From Oscillospiraceae bacterium (lineage in GTDB: Bacteria; Bacillota; Clostridia; UBA1381), in assembly GCA_022509025.1 (NCBI GenBank), contig JAFLUB010000021.1, positions 1 to 48,004 on the forward strand: a stretch of 48,004 bases of DNA, given 5' to 3'. The first letter of the stretch is position 1. Every line of letters starts with the position of its first letter. The position numbers were made by a program, and so were the translations under genes. Below the pieces are notes generated by a model. That model saw only the letters and a program-made list of their open reading frames with translations. It was not told where the DNA came from and did not search any database. Below are positions 32,260 through 38,740 of the stretch, one piece after another.

Positions 32260-32440
32260 ATGAGCAAACAAACTCAGCCCCGAGAGCCTTTGCGATTTTA
32301 TCCAAGTCGGAGGACGAGAATTTTCCTGTTTTCAATCTTTGTCCGAATGCCTGCGATGTAGTACCGATTCTGCGTGACAATTCCGATTCGCTTATTTTAG
32401 CATAGCTTTCAGCGAGTTTAATTTTTGTAGGTATATCCAT
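32231..32440 (-). CDS. Small XRE-type HTH regulator of the accessory cassette
   Basis: 69 aa from ATG 32440 (SD AAGGGG). HTH motif ISESELSRRIGTTSQAFGQRLKTGK followed by a short beta end (FVCSFKFPDGTEI). It is divergent from the toxin-like peptide gene, with CTTTCAA/TTGAAAG motifs in both promoters, so it may control both. It can be expressed in the lysogen from its own promoter. Confidence 0.78.
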   Translation of the reverse strand: MDIPTKIKLAESYAKISESELSRRIGTTSQAFGQRLKTGKFSSSDLDKIAKALGAEFVCSFKFPDGTEI

Positions 32441-32469
32441 AAATATTCCCCTTTCACTGTTATGCTTAT

Positions 32470-32498
32470 AGTATAAATGAAAAACTTTCAAATGTCAA
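32470..32498 (-). promoter_or_regulatory. Promoter of the cassette HTH gene
   Basis: Minus strand TTGACA (32498-32493), 17 bases, TATACT (32475-32470). The spacer contains the palindrome TGAAA-AAC-TTTCA (32478-32490), a likely operator. Confidence 0.85.
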
Positions 32499-32540
32499 TA
32501 AAAAATTTTCAAAAATAAAGAAAAAACTTTAAGAAAACCC

Positions 32541-32569
32541 TTGACAATTGAAAGGAAATCCTGTATAAT
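32541..32569 (+). promoter_or_regulatory. Promoter of the toxin-like peptide
   Basis: Perfect TTGACA (32541-32546), 17 bases, TATAAT (32564-32569). The spacer carries TTGAAAG, the complement of CTTTCAA in the divergent promoter. Confidence 0.9.
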
Positions 32570-32595
32570 ATAATCATAGAGAGGAGGTGAGGAAC

Positions 32596-32718
32596 TTGGG
32601 AAATAAGAGGAACAAAAAAAGTGATAAGGATAGCACGGTCAAAATACTACTCCTTATCACGGCGGTAATCAACCTACTGAACGGATTGATTAACCTTATA
32701 AAGTCCCTCGTTACATAG
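32596..32718 (+). CDS. 40-aa hydrophobic peptide, candidate type I toxin
   Basis: Starts at TTG, placed right after an exceptional SD (GAGGAGGTGAGG). Residues 1-13 are very basic (GNKRNKKSDKDS) and residues 14-39 form one membrane-type, possibly amphipathic helix (TVKILLLITAVINLLNGLIN...). Size and layout fit membrane-acting type I toxins. An antisense promoter and terminator overlap the gene. A GC-rich hairpin follows the stop. Toxicity is inference. Alternative: a harmless small phage membrane protein. Confidence 0.7.
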   Translation: MGNKRNKKSDKDSTVKILLLITAVINLLNGLINLIKSLVT

Positions 32719-32747
32719 GGCAAGGGGAGCGCAAAGCTCCCCTTTGC
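32614..32747 (-). ncRNA. Predicted antisense RNA to the toxin-like gene
   Basis: A consensus minus-strand promoter (32754-32782) would start an RNA near 32747. A minus-strand intrinsic terminator lies inside the peptide gene: GTGATAAGGA (32621-32630) and TCCTTATCAC (32651-32660) form the stem and the A-run 32614-32620 gives seven Us. The RNA of about 130 nt is complementary to most of the coding region and the 3' hairpin of the peptide mRNA, but does not reach its SD. This is the architecture of a type I antitoxin. Confidence 0.65.
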
Positions 32748-32748
32748 C
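32719..32748. other. GC-rich hairpin at the 3' end of the toxin-like mRNA
   Basis: GGCAAGGGGAGC pairs with GCTCCCC-TTTGCC (one bulged T) around GCAAA. No T-run follows on either strand, so it is not a clear terminator. It would also form at the 5' end of the antisense RNA, where complementary loops could start pairing. Confidence 0.6.
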
Positions 32749-32753
32749 TAAAT

Positions 32754-32782
32754 AGTATATCATATAAATTTCCCAAAGTCAA
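32754..32782 (-). promoter_or_regulatory. Promoter of the antisense RNA
   Basis: Minus strand TTGACT (32782-32777), 17 bases, TATACT (32759-32754). Confidence 0.8.
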
Positions 32783-32784
32783 TT

Positions 32785-32868
32785 ATGAATTATGCAGAAA
32801 TAATATTATCGGTTATTCAGATTATAACCAATATTGTAATTATTGGCGTATTGGTACGGAGAAAATAA
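32785..32868 (+). CDS. 27-aa hydrophobic peptide, possible second small membrane peptide
   Basis: MNYAEIILSVIQIITNIVII... ending VRRK: one membrane helix with a basic end, again toxin-like. No SD is visible before the ATG, so expression is uncertain. Its stop touches the promoter of the next gene. Confidence 0.35.
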   Translation: MNYAEIILSVIQIITNIVIIGVLVRRK

Positions 32869-32897
32869 TTGACCGTGTAATGTGTTTATGGTATAAT
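32869..32897 (+). promoter_or_regulatory. Promoter of the second accessory paralogue
   Basis: TTGACC (32869-32874), 17 bases, TATAAT (32892-32897), 55 bases before the start codon. Confidence 0.85.
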
Positions 32898-32951
32898 ATA
32901 TCATAAAATCAACTGATATCCATAACGAATAATAAAGAAAGGGACAGAATT

Positions 32952-33386
32952 ATGCTATTTGAAGTAACAAGAGCAAAAGAATGGAATAAAAATTTGTTAG
33001 ATACAGTAATGAGAGCGAGCGAAAACTGTGTACCTAATCATAATATACTTATTCCGCTTCCACCTTGCCCGCATCCGCAGTGTAATAAGATTACTTTGGT
33101 AAACGTAGAAAAATGTTTGTTTAAATCCCCTGATGATTATGATAGAGAGCGAAGGCAGTGGGGGAAAGATACAACACCATGGTTAGAGACTGGTACAAAC
33201 CATAGATATGACGAAAATGGATATATAATGCGAGATAACGGAACGAAAGAAACTTGGGGTATAGAAATTAATTCTTTAGAAGAGTTATTAGAGTTTTGTC
33301 GTAGTGTTGACGAAAAGATTACATTGAGAACAAGTGACATAGATAAAAAGACACCGTGGTTGGAGATATACGATAATAGTCTGTAG
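32952..33386 (+). CDS. Accessory protein, paralogue of the 25491-25871 gene
   Basis: 144 aa. It shares MLFEVTR at the start and the block GTNHRYDENG to LEIYD with the earlier protein, and has its own promoter and terminator: an independent unit inside the structural genes, as expected of a moron expressed during lysogeny. The N-terminal part holds Pro and Cys residues (PLPPCPHPQC). Function unknown. Confidence 0.7.
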   Translation: MLFEVTRAKEWNKNLLDTVMRASENCVPNHNILIPLPPCPHPQCNKITLVNVEKCLFKSPDDYDRERRQWGKDTTPWLETGTNHRYDENGYIMRDNGTKETWGIEINSLEELLEFCRSVDEKITLRTSDIDKKTPWLEIYDNSL

Positions 33387-33409
33387 TATTAAATATCCGA
33401 ATTTTAAAG

Positions 33410-33438
33410 AACAACAAGATTTTCTTGTTGTTTTTTTT
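33410..33438 (+). terminator. Rho-independent terminator
   Basis: AACAACAAGA (33410-33419) pairs with TCTTGTTGTT (33423-33432), followed by eight Ts. Ends the accessory unit. Confidence 0.92.
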
Positions 33439-33453
33439 ATTTTCTTAAAATTT

Positions 33454-33521
33454 GAAAACATTGCGAAATATGATGAAAACATTGCGGTTAATCGGCTGTA
33501 ACGGCTAAATAGTAGTATAAT
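33454..33521 (+). promoter_or_regulatory. Activator-type promoter with two GAAAACATTGCG boxes
   Basis: Identical 12-base boxes at 33454-33465 and 33475-33486 are 21 bp (two helical turns) apart. The second ends exactly 29 bases before TATAAT (33516-33521), as at 25427-25473. The -35 position (CGGCTG) is poor. It would restart transcription of scaffold and capsid genes after the accessory cassette. Two further hairpins (near 33543-33568 and 33575-33592) lie in the leader. Confidence 0.65.
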
Positions 33522-33634
33522 TAGAGTATAGAAAACGCCTACCTTGTCGGCATATAAATGCAAGGACGCTCCGACGCTGACAGAGACAGCGGATTTATAA
33601 ATTAAACTGATTTAAAGAGCGGATAGGAGACAAA

Positions 33635-34252
33635 ATGGAATTTTTAAAGGATTTGTTTGGTACAGGAGCTTTGACATTCGAGCAGTTTACAAAGGCGGTT
33701 GAGGATAAAGGCTTAAAGATAGCCGATTTATCCGCAGGCGAGTATGTAAGCAAGCAAAAACACGAAGACGAGCTTCAAGCGAAAGACGAGCAGATTAACA
33801 CCTTAAACGGCAATATCAAGACGCGCGATGGTGATATTGCTGACTTGCAAAATAAGCTGAAAGACGCAGGCGGTGACGCTGACACAATCAAGAACCTTAC
33901 AACAGAATTAGAAACGCTTAAAACAAAGTATGACAATGATACAAAAGAATATCAGAAGAAGCTAAGTGAACAGGCGTACGGTCATGCTGTCAGAGAGTTT
34001 GCAAACGGCAGTTCGTTTACAAGCGAGGCGGCAAAGCGTGAGTTTATCCGTGTTATGACCGAAAAAGGGCTTACAATGGAGGGCGATACGATTATGGGTG
34101 CTGCCGATTTCCTTGAAACATACAAAAAGGACAATGCGGACTCTTTTGTATCGGACGAGACTAAGACAAATCCGAAGTTTGTTGACACAACAAAAGGTCA
34201 AGGAGGCACAGGAGGTCAGCCAGACCCGTTTTTATCAGGGTTTGGCGTGTAA
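33635..34252 (+). CDS. Capsid scaffold protein (GP20 family)
   Basis: 205 aa. A long charged coiled coil (about 42-115, EDELQAKDEQINTLNGNIKT) follows a short N-terminal domain, and the flexible Gly-rich C-terminus ends DPFLSGFGV. Scaffold proteins guide capsid assembly and are then lost. Placed directly before the capsid gene. SD TAGGAG. Confidence 0.9.
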   Translation: MEFLKDLFGTGALTFEQFTKAVEDKGLKIADLSAGEYVSKQKHEDELQAKDEQINTLNGNIKTRDGDIADLQNKLKDAGGDADTIKNLTTELETLKTKYDNDTKEYQKKLSEQAYGHAVREFANGSSFTSEAAKREFIRVMTEKGLTMEGDTIMGAADFLETYKKDNADSFVSDETKTNPKFVDTTKGQGGTGGQPDPFLSGFGV

Positions 34253-34276
34253 TGAAAGAGAGGTTTAAAGAAACTA

Positions 34277-35095
34277 ATGGCAATTAACTACGCAGAAAAA
34301 TACTCTTCACAGATTGACGAGAGATTTTCAAAAGAGGCAATGAGCGAGGGCGCTGTAAATAAGGATTTTGACTTTGTAGGTGTTAAGACAGTCAATGTTT
34401 ACAGCGTGCCGACAGCAGAGATGCACGATTATCAGAGAACAGGTGCGAATCGTTATGGAACGCCTGAGGAACTGGAAAACAGCGTTCAGGAAATGACAAT
34501 GGCGCAGGACAGGAGCTTTACATTCACGATTGACCGCGGGAATTACAACGATACAATGATGGTAAACAGCGCAGGAATGGCTCTACAGAGACAGATACGT
34601 GAGGTTATTGTTCCTGAGGTTGACAAGTACAGATTCAAGAAGATATGTGATAATGCTGGAACAAAGAAAAATGGCGCAATCACAAATGAAAATGCATACG
34701 CCGCTTTTCTTGACGCAACATCGACATTGGCAGACGCGAATGTTCCGACTGCTGGCGCAACGGCGTATATATCAACCGATTATTATAAGGCTATAATGCA
34801 GGATAATGCCTTTATCAGAAATGGCGATAAGTCACAGGATATGCTTGCGAGAGGTCAGGTTGGTACGATTGATGGTATTCCTACAATACTTGTTCCGGCG
34901 TCGCTGCTCCCGGAGAATGTTGTATTCTTTGTAACAAACAGTATAGCAACTACATCTCCGGTAAAGCTTCAGGAGTATAAAATCCATGACAACCCGCCGG
35001 GCATTAACGGCTGGCTTGTTGAGGGGCGTGTTTATTATGACGCGTTCGTACTCGACAACAAGAAAAAGGCGATTTATGTTCACACAAACCCTTAA
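34277..35095 (+). CDS. Major capsid protein
   Basis: 272 aa in the zero frame. Follows the scaffold gene and resembles capsid proteins of A118-like Firmicutes phages (MAINYAEKYSSQIDERFSKEAM; DRGNYNDTMMVNSAGMALQRQIREVI; TIDGIPTILVPASLLP). The last two codons and stop (AAC CCT TAA) form a possible -1 slippery site with a hairpin four bases downstream, so a longer form of about 309 aa may also be made. SD GAGAGG. Confidence 0.88.
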   Translation: MAINYAEKYSSQIDERFSKEAMSEGAVNKDFDFVGVKTVNVYSVPTAEMHDYQRTGANRYGTPEELENSVQEMTMAQDRSFTFTIDRGNYNDTMMVNSAGMALQRQIREVIVPEVDKYRFKKICDNAGTKKNGAITNENAYAAFLDATSTLADANVPTAGATAYISTDYYKAIMQDNAFIRNGDKSQDMLARGQVGTIDGIPTILVPASLLPENVVFFVTNSIATTSPVKLQEYKIHDNPPGINGWLVEGRVYYDAFVLDNKKKAIYVHTNP

Positions 35096-35205
35096 GAAGC
35101 TCTGTTCCTAATGTTCCTACAGCAAAACAGAGCTTAGACGATAAGACTGTGGGAGAAACAGTGGTAAAGACCACTGCTAAAACAAAGAAAACAACCGAAG
35201 AATAA
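35086..35205 (+). other. Start-less reading frame: likely -1 frameshift extension of the capsid protein
   Basis: In the -1 frame after A-AAC-CCT (35086-35092) the sequence stays open for 37 more residues (LRSSVPNVPTAKQSLDDKTV..KTKKTTEE) to a TAA at 35203-35205. No start codon with SD exists for it. A perfect 10-bp stem (35097-35106 with 35126-35135) begins four bases after the slippery heptamer, and a second 7-bp hairpin CAGTGGT-AAAG-ACCACTG lies at 35159-35176. Confidence 0.6.
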
Positions 35206-35226
35206 ACAGAAAGGCGGTATTGGAAG

Positions 35227-35643
35227 ATGTATTTAACCTATGAAGAATATCAGAATTACGGGGGTACATTGGACGAAACCGCCTTTAATTCTTTAGGTTA
35301 CGATGTACAAGTCAAAATCGACTATTACACATTTTCGCGACTGAAAAAGGATACTGAGTATTCCGAAACTGTAAAACGGGTGTTTATGAAGATTATAGGC
35401 TTGCTTGACACACATAATAAGTATCTTGAGAAAGTGGCTGATATGGACAGTCCTATGGTAGCGAGTGCATCTAATGACGGCGTATCGGAGTCATACGGCG
35501 GTTATGCGGGCAATACAACGCCTAACGATGTATCAACCCTTGCGAATATGCTTGAAAAGGATATACAGGGCGTTATACGCGAATATCTGAACGGCGAACG
35601 CAATCAAAAGGGCGAATTACTTTTGTATAGGGGTGTTTACTGA
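35227..35643 (+). CDS. Head-tail connector protein
   Basis: 138 aa. The helical N-terminus (MYLTYEEYQNYGGTLDETAF) and position after the capsid fit the gp15/gp6-type adaptor that docks under the portal. SD AAGG. Overlaps the next gene by one base. Confidence 0.75.
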   Translation: MYLTYEEYQNYGGTLDETAFNSLGYDVQVKIDYYTFSRLKKDTEYSETVKRVFMKIIGLLDTHNKYLEKVADMDSPMVASASNDGVSESYGGYAGNTTPNDVSTLANMLEKDIQGVIREYLNGERNQKGELLLYRGVY

Positions 35644-36086
35644 TGAATTATCCCAGATGGTGGAATACAACGATAACGCTATATAACCGATACGAGGAAA
35701 AGGAAACAAATCTTGTTACTTGGCGTAAGACAATAATTGACGGTTGCTTCTTAAAGAACGCGAATAATAAGGTATCAGTCGGTCAGACAGTCCTTGAAAC
35801 GAACGAAATACTTGTCCGCATACCCGAAAGCGATAAATTTAAGCCTTATGGCGAAATGATAAGCGATGTGAAAAATTTAACGGGTGATTATTTCACCTTA
35901 AATCGCGGCGACATCATCATTAAGGGTGCTGTGGACGATGATATTGACGAATACGCAAAGGGTAAAAAATCAACCGACCTACTATCCAAATACAAAGAAA
36001 TCGGCGTATGTCTGCAAATCAATAACTGGCAAGACAATACGGGGGTAGGACGCGTTGCACCTCATTATTATGTGAGTGGTGAATGA
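35643..36086 (+). CDS. Head completion / minor capsid protein
   Basis: 147 aa, mostly beta (RWWNTTITLYNRYEEKETN; GDYFTLNRGDIIIKGAVDDD). The place between connector and gp10-like protein fits a head-closure (stopper) protein. Assignment rests mostly on order. Confidence 0.65.
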   Translation: MNYPRWWNTTITLYNRYEEKETNLVTWRKTIIDGCFLKNANNKVSVGQTVLETNEILVRIPESDKFKPYGEMISDVKNLTGDYFTLNRGDIIIKGAVDDDIDEYAKGKKSTDLLSKYKEIGVCLQINNWQDNTGVGRVAPHYYVSGE

Positions 36087-36087
36087 T

Positions 36088-36525
36088 ATGGGCTTTAAGG
36101 TAGACATAGATTTTAGCAAAATTGAAAGCAAACTGGCTAATATCACGGACGATAAAACGATGTTAGAGATACATAACGCGTTGGCGCGGTATTGCGACCC
36201 GTATGTACCTATGCAAGAGGGTATGTTAACGGGAAACCTTAACATTACGCCGGAGTATGTACAGTACAATTCACCGTATGCACATTATCAGTATACGGAA
36301 CTTGTATACGGCCCGAATATCCCTGTTATAAAAAACGGGGAAATAGTAGGCTACTGGTCGCCGCCTAACAAACACCCAACAGGCGCACAATTAAATCACA
36401 ATGTAAAGGGACAGAAACACGCATTAGCTTCTTCCCATTGGGACAAGCGTATGATGGAGGACAAGGGCGACGAGTTCACGGAGGAAGTCGGACGAATTAT
36501 AAAAGACAGGTTAAAGGAGGGCTAA
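36088..36525 (+). CDS. Minor capsid protein 2 / HK97 gp10-like tail component
   Basis: 145 aa from ATG 36088, just after the previous stop. The pattern CDPYVPMQEGMLTGNL, SPYAHYQYTELVYG and HNVKGQKHALASSHWDKRM is typical of the minor capsid 2/gp10 family that sits at the neck. Confidence 0.82.
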   Translation: MGFKVDIDFSKIESKLANITDDKTMLEIHNALARYCDPYVPMQEGMLTGNLNITPEYVQYNSPYAHYQYTELVYGPNIPVIKNGEIVGYWSPPNKHPTGAQLNHNVKGQKHALASSHWDKRMMEDKGDEFTEEVGRIIKDRLKEG

Positions 36526-36526
36526 A

Positions 36527-37003
36527 ATGGATAAAAACCAAGCTGTAATAGACTTTTTGCTTAATTGTGAGGAGTTTAAAAACAGTCAGCTATACTTTAA
36601 CTATGTCAATGCAAAAGACGGCGCAAAGGGCGTTATAACGCTTGCTACGGACAAGGCTACGCAGAAACCGTATATTGACGGTAGTGTGATGAAGCGGTAT
36701 CAGTTTACAATACAGGATAACCGCTCAATATCAGCTAACCCGCTTGTAAAAATACAAGGCTTTAACAACGAAAATGTAACCGATTTTGAAGATGTACAAA
36801 AACTGCTCGACTGGATAACAGAGCAGAACGAGAAAAAGCACTATCCCGACTTCGGCGGCGATTGTCAAATTGACGATATGACGGCAACAACAGAAAATCC
36901 GCGTTTAGACCAAATAGACGCGACAGTAACACCGCCTTTAGCGCGGTATAGTTTTACGATAACAATAAATTACTTGGACACATCGGAGAAGATGTGTAAT
37001 TAA
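36527..37003 (+). CDS. Tail terminator / minor capsid protein 3
   Basis: 158 aa. Family-like segments (GAKGVITLATDKATQKPYIDGSVMKRYQFTI; VQKLLDWITEQNEKKHYPDF). It caps the tail tube and joins it to the head. SD AAAGGAGG. Confidence 0.78.
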   Translation: MDKNQAVIDFLLNCEEFKNSQLYFNYVNAKDGAKGVITLATDKATQKPYIDGSVMKRYQFTIQDNRSISANPLVKIQGFNNENVTDFEDVQKLLDWITEQNEKKHYPDFGGDCQIDDMTATTENPRLDQIDATVTPPLARYSFTITINYLDTSEKMCN

Positions 37004-37020
37004 AGGAGGAATTACAGCAA

Positions 37021-37626
37021 ATGGCTTATACAATGAATTTGCGTGACGGCGAGAGAGCACAAAGAAAGCTGATGGTGACAGTCGTTGAGTGGGACGACAC
37101 ACGATTCGGCGGCACTGAAAGCAACAAAAGACAAGTTTTAGGCGCGTGGACAGAGGACAGCTCTATTGACCTTAACGCTGATGTTGAAAAGATGACGGAT
37201 ATTCTTGGTATTACGCGTGTGGCGGTTAACAAATTAGAGCCAACGCAGGATATGGATATAGTTATTGTAGGCGGCAGTCCATTCTGTCTTTATATGAGCG
37301 AAGCAATAAGAAGAGGCGACAAAGCGGCTTATGAAAATAACATTACTGTTTACAATATATTTATGTATTTAGGCGAAAGTGGCAATGTGGAAGCAAAAAA
37401 AGAATTGAATAATACAGTTGAACCGCAATCTATCGGCGGTAGCGCGTTTGTAAATATGCCTGTAACTGTCCACTATTCAAACGATATTACGATTGGAACC
37501 GTAGCCTTGAACGAAAAAGGCAAACTGGATGAAGATTTTAAGTTTGTAGAGGAAACAGTATCATCTATGAGTTTAGCAAGCGCGGGTGCAGGCGTAAGAA
37601 TGAGCAAGATGTCTGACGAGAAATAA
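37021..37626 (+). CDS. Major tail tube protein
   Basis: 201 aa, beta-rich, with the expected place before the tail chaperones (MNLRDGERAQRKLMVTVVEWDD). The monomer stacks in hexameric rings round the tape measure. SD AAGGAGG. Confidence 0.82.
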   Translation: MAYTMNLRDGERAQRKLMVTVVEWDDTRFGGTESNKRQVLGAWTEDSSIDLNADVEKMTDILGITRVAVNKLEPTQDMDIVIVGGSPFCLYMSEAIRRGDKAAYENNITVYNIFMYLGESGNVEAKKELNNTVEPQSIGGSAFVNMPVTVHYSNDITIGTVALNEKGKLDEDFKFVEETVSSMSLASAGAGVRMSKMSDEK

Positions 37627-37637
37627 GGAGATATACA

Positions 37638-38141
37638 ATGGCAAAAAATCTGAATTTTGGACTTGATACAAAAAAGAGATTTACGGTTGACGGCGACGAG
37701 AACCGCGTAATCGAAATTGATACATCTGACTTCGGTATTGTTACACGATACAAGGAGAGTATGGCGAAGATTGATGAGTTCGCAGATAAGTATAGCGACA
37801 TTTCAGGCGACAGCACACTTGAAGATGTGGCTGATAAACTGGCTGAAATGGACAACGGTATATGCGACATAATTGACTTTATCTTCGGCGCAAAGGTATC
37901 AAGGACGATATTAAACGGAGCGTCGGCATTTTCTCCTGTGGGCGATAAGTACAAGTTTGAGCAGATTATTTTAGTGCTTCTCGACCAGTGCGAGGCGGAT
38001 ATTAAAAAATCTACATCAGCAATAAACAGGGCGCACATTGTGAAACACGTAGGCAAGTATACAGAGGACGAGAAGAAAAAAATAAAGAAAGACTTTATGG
38101 AAATAGAGGAACAGGCTCAAAAGCTCGCTTCTGAAGAATAA
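37638..38141 (+). CDS. Tail assembly chaperone
   Basis: 167 aa, acidic and helical, between tail tube and tape measure as usual for the G-type chaperone. Its stop overlaps the next start (TAATG). No frameshift signal joining the two was found. Confidence 0.8.
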   Translation: MAKNLNFGLDTKKRFTVDGDENRVIEIDTSDFGIVTRYKESMAKIDEFADKYSDISGDSTLEDVADKLAEMDNGICDIIDFIFGAKVSRTILNGASAFSPVGDKYKFEQIILVLLDQCEADIKKSTSAINRAHIVKHVGKYTEDEKKKIKKDFMEIEEQAQKLASEE

Positions 38142-38740
38142 TGTACGGATTACCGAAAGAAATCACGCTTGACGGCAAGGCTTATAAGATACGCGAGAAC
38201 GGCGATTACAGAATGATAATAGATGTTATTGCCGCGCTGCAAGACTACGAAATATCAGAACAAGAGCGCATGCTAAGCGCGCTTATAATCTTTTACGAGG
38301 ATTTAAATACTGTAGAAGATGTGTTCACGATATTTGACAGTCCTGAACAAGCGGCGCGGGAAATGATGTCTTTTATCGCTACTGACGACGAGCAAAGCGG
38401 CTGTCAGACGAAAATGAAGCTCGTTGACTGGGTACAGGACGAGAAACTTATTGTATCGGCTGTAAATAATGTTGCGCGTACCGAAATACGCGAATTGCCA
38501 CATCTGCATTGGTGGACATTCATTTCTTACTTTATGGCAATAGGTGAATGTCCATTACAAACGATAGTCGGTATTCGCAGCAAGATTGCGCGACATAAGA
38601 AGCTACAAGACTACGAGCAAGAATTCAAGCGGAATAATCCGCAGTATTTTATTTGGAAAAGCGATATACAGAAAGGACAGAATACCCTGCAACAGCTATT
38701 AGGCGACGGCTGGGGAAATGACACAAAGGAGGGATTGTAA
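38141..38740 (+). CDS. Gp15-family phage protein (second tail chaperone)
   Basis: 199 aa. Typical N-terminus MYGLPKEITLDGKAYKIREN with later LHWWTFISYFMAIGE, matching the Bacteriophage Gp15 family, which takes the GT chaperone place. Translationally coupled by TAATG. Its stop directly abuts the likely ACG start of the tape measure. Confidence 0.9.
   Translation: MYGLPKEITLDGKAYKIRENGDYRMIIDVIAALQDYEISEQERMLSALIIFYEDLNTVEDVFTIFDSPEQAAREMMSFIATDDEQSGCQTKMKLVDWVQDEKLIVSAVNNVARTEIRELPHLHWWTFISYFMAIGECPLQTIVGIRSKIARHKKLQDYEQEFKRNNPQYFIWKSDIQKGQNTLQQLLGDGWGNDTKEGL

Noticed and set aside
32719-32748. GC-rich hairpin as the toxin-like gene's terminator
   Set aside because: No U-tract follows on either strand; reported as a hairpin only.
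38060-38143. Possible tail-chaperone G-GT frameshift at the run of seven As
   Set aside because: No canonical heptamer is aligned with the reading frame, the -1 frame meets TGA before the Gp15 start, and the Gp15 gene has its own ATG at a TAATG overlap.
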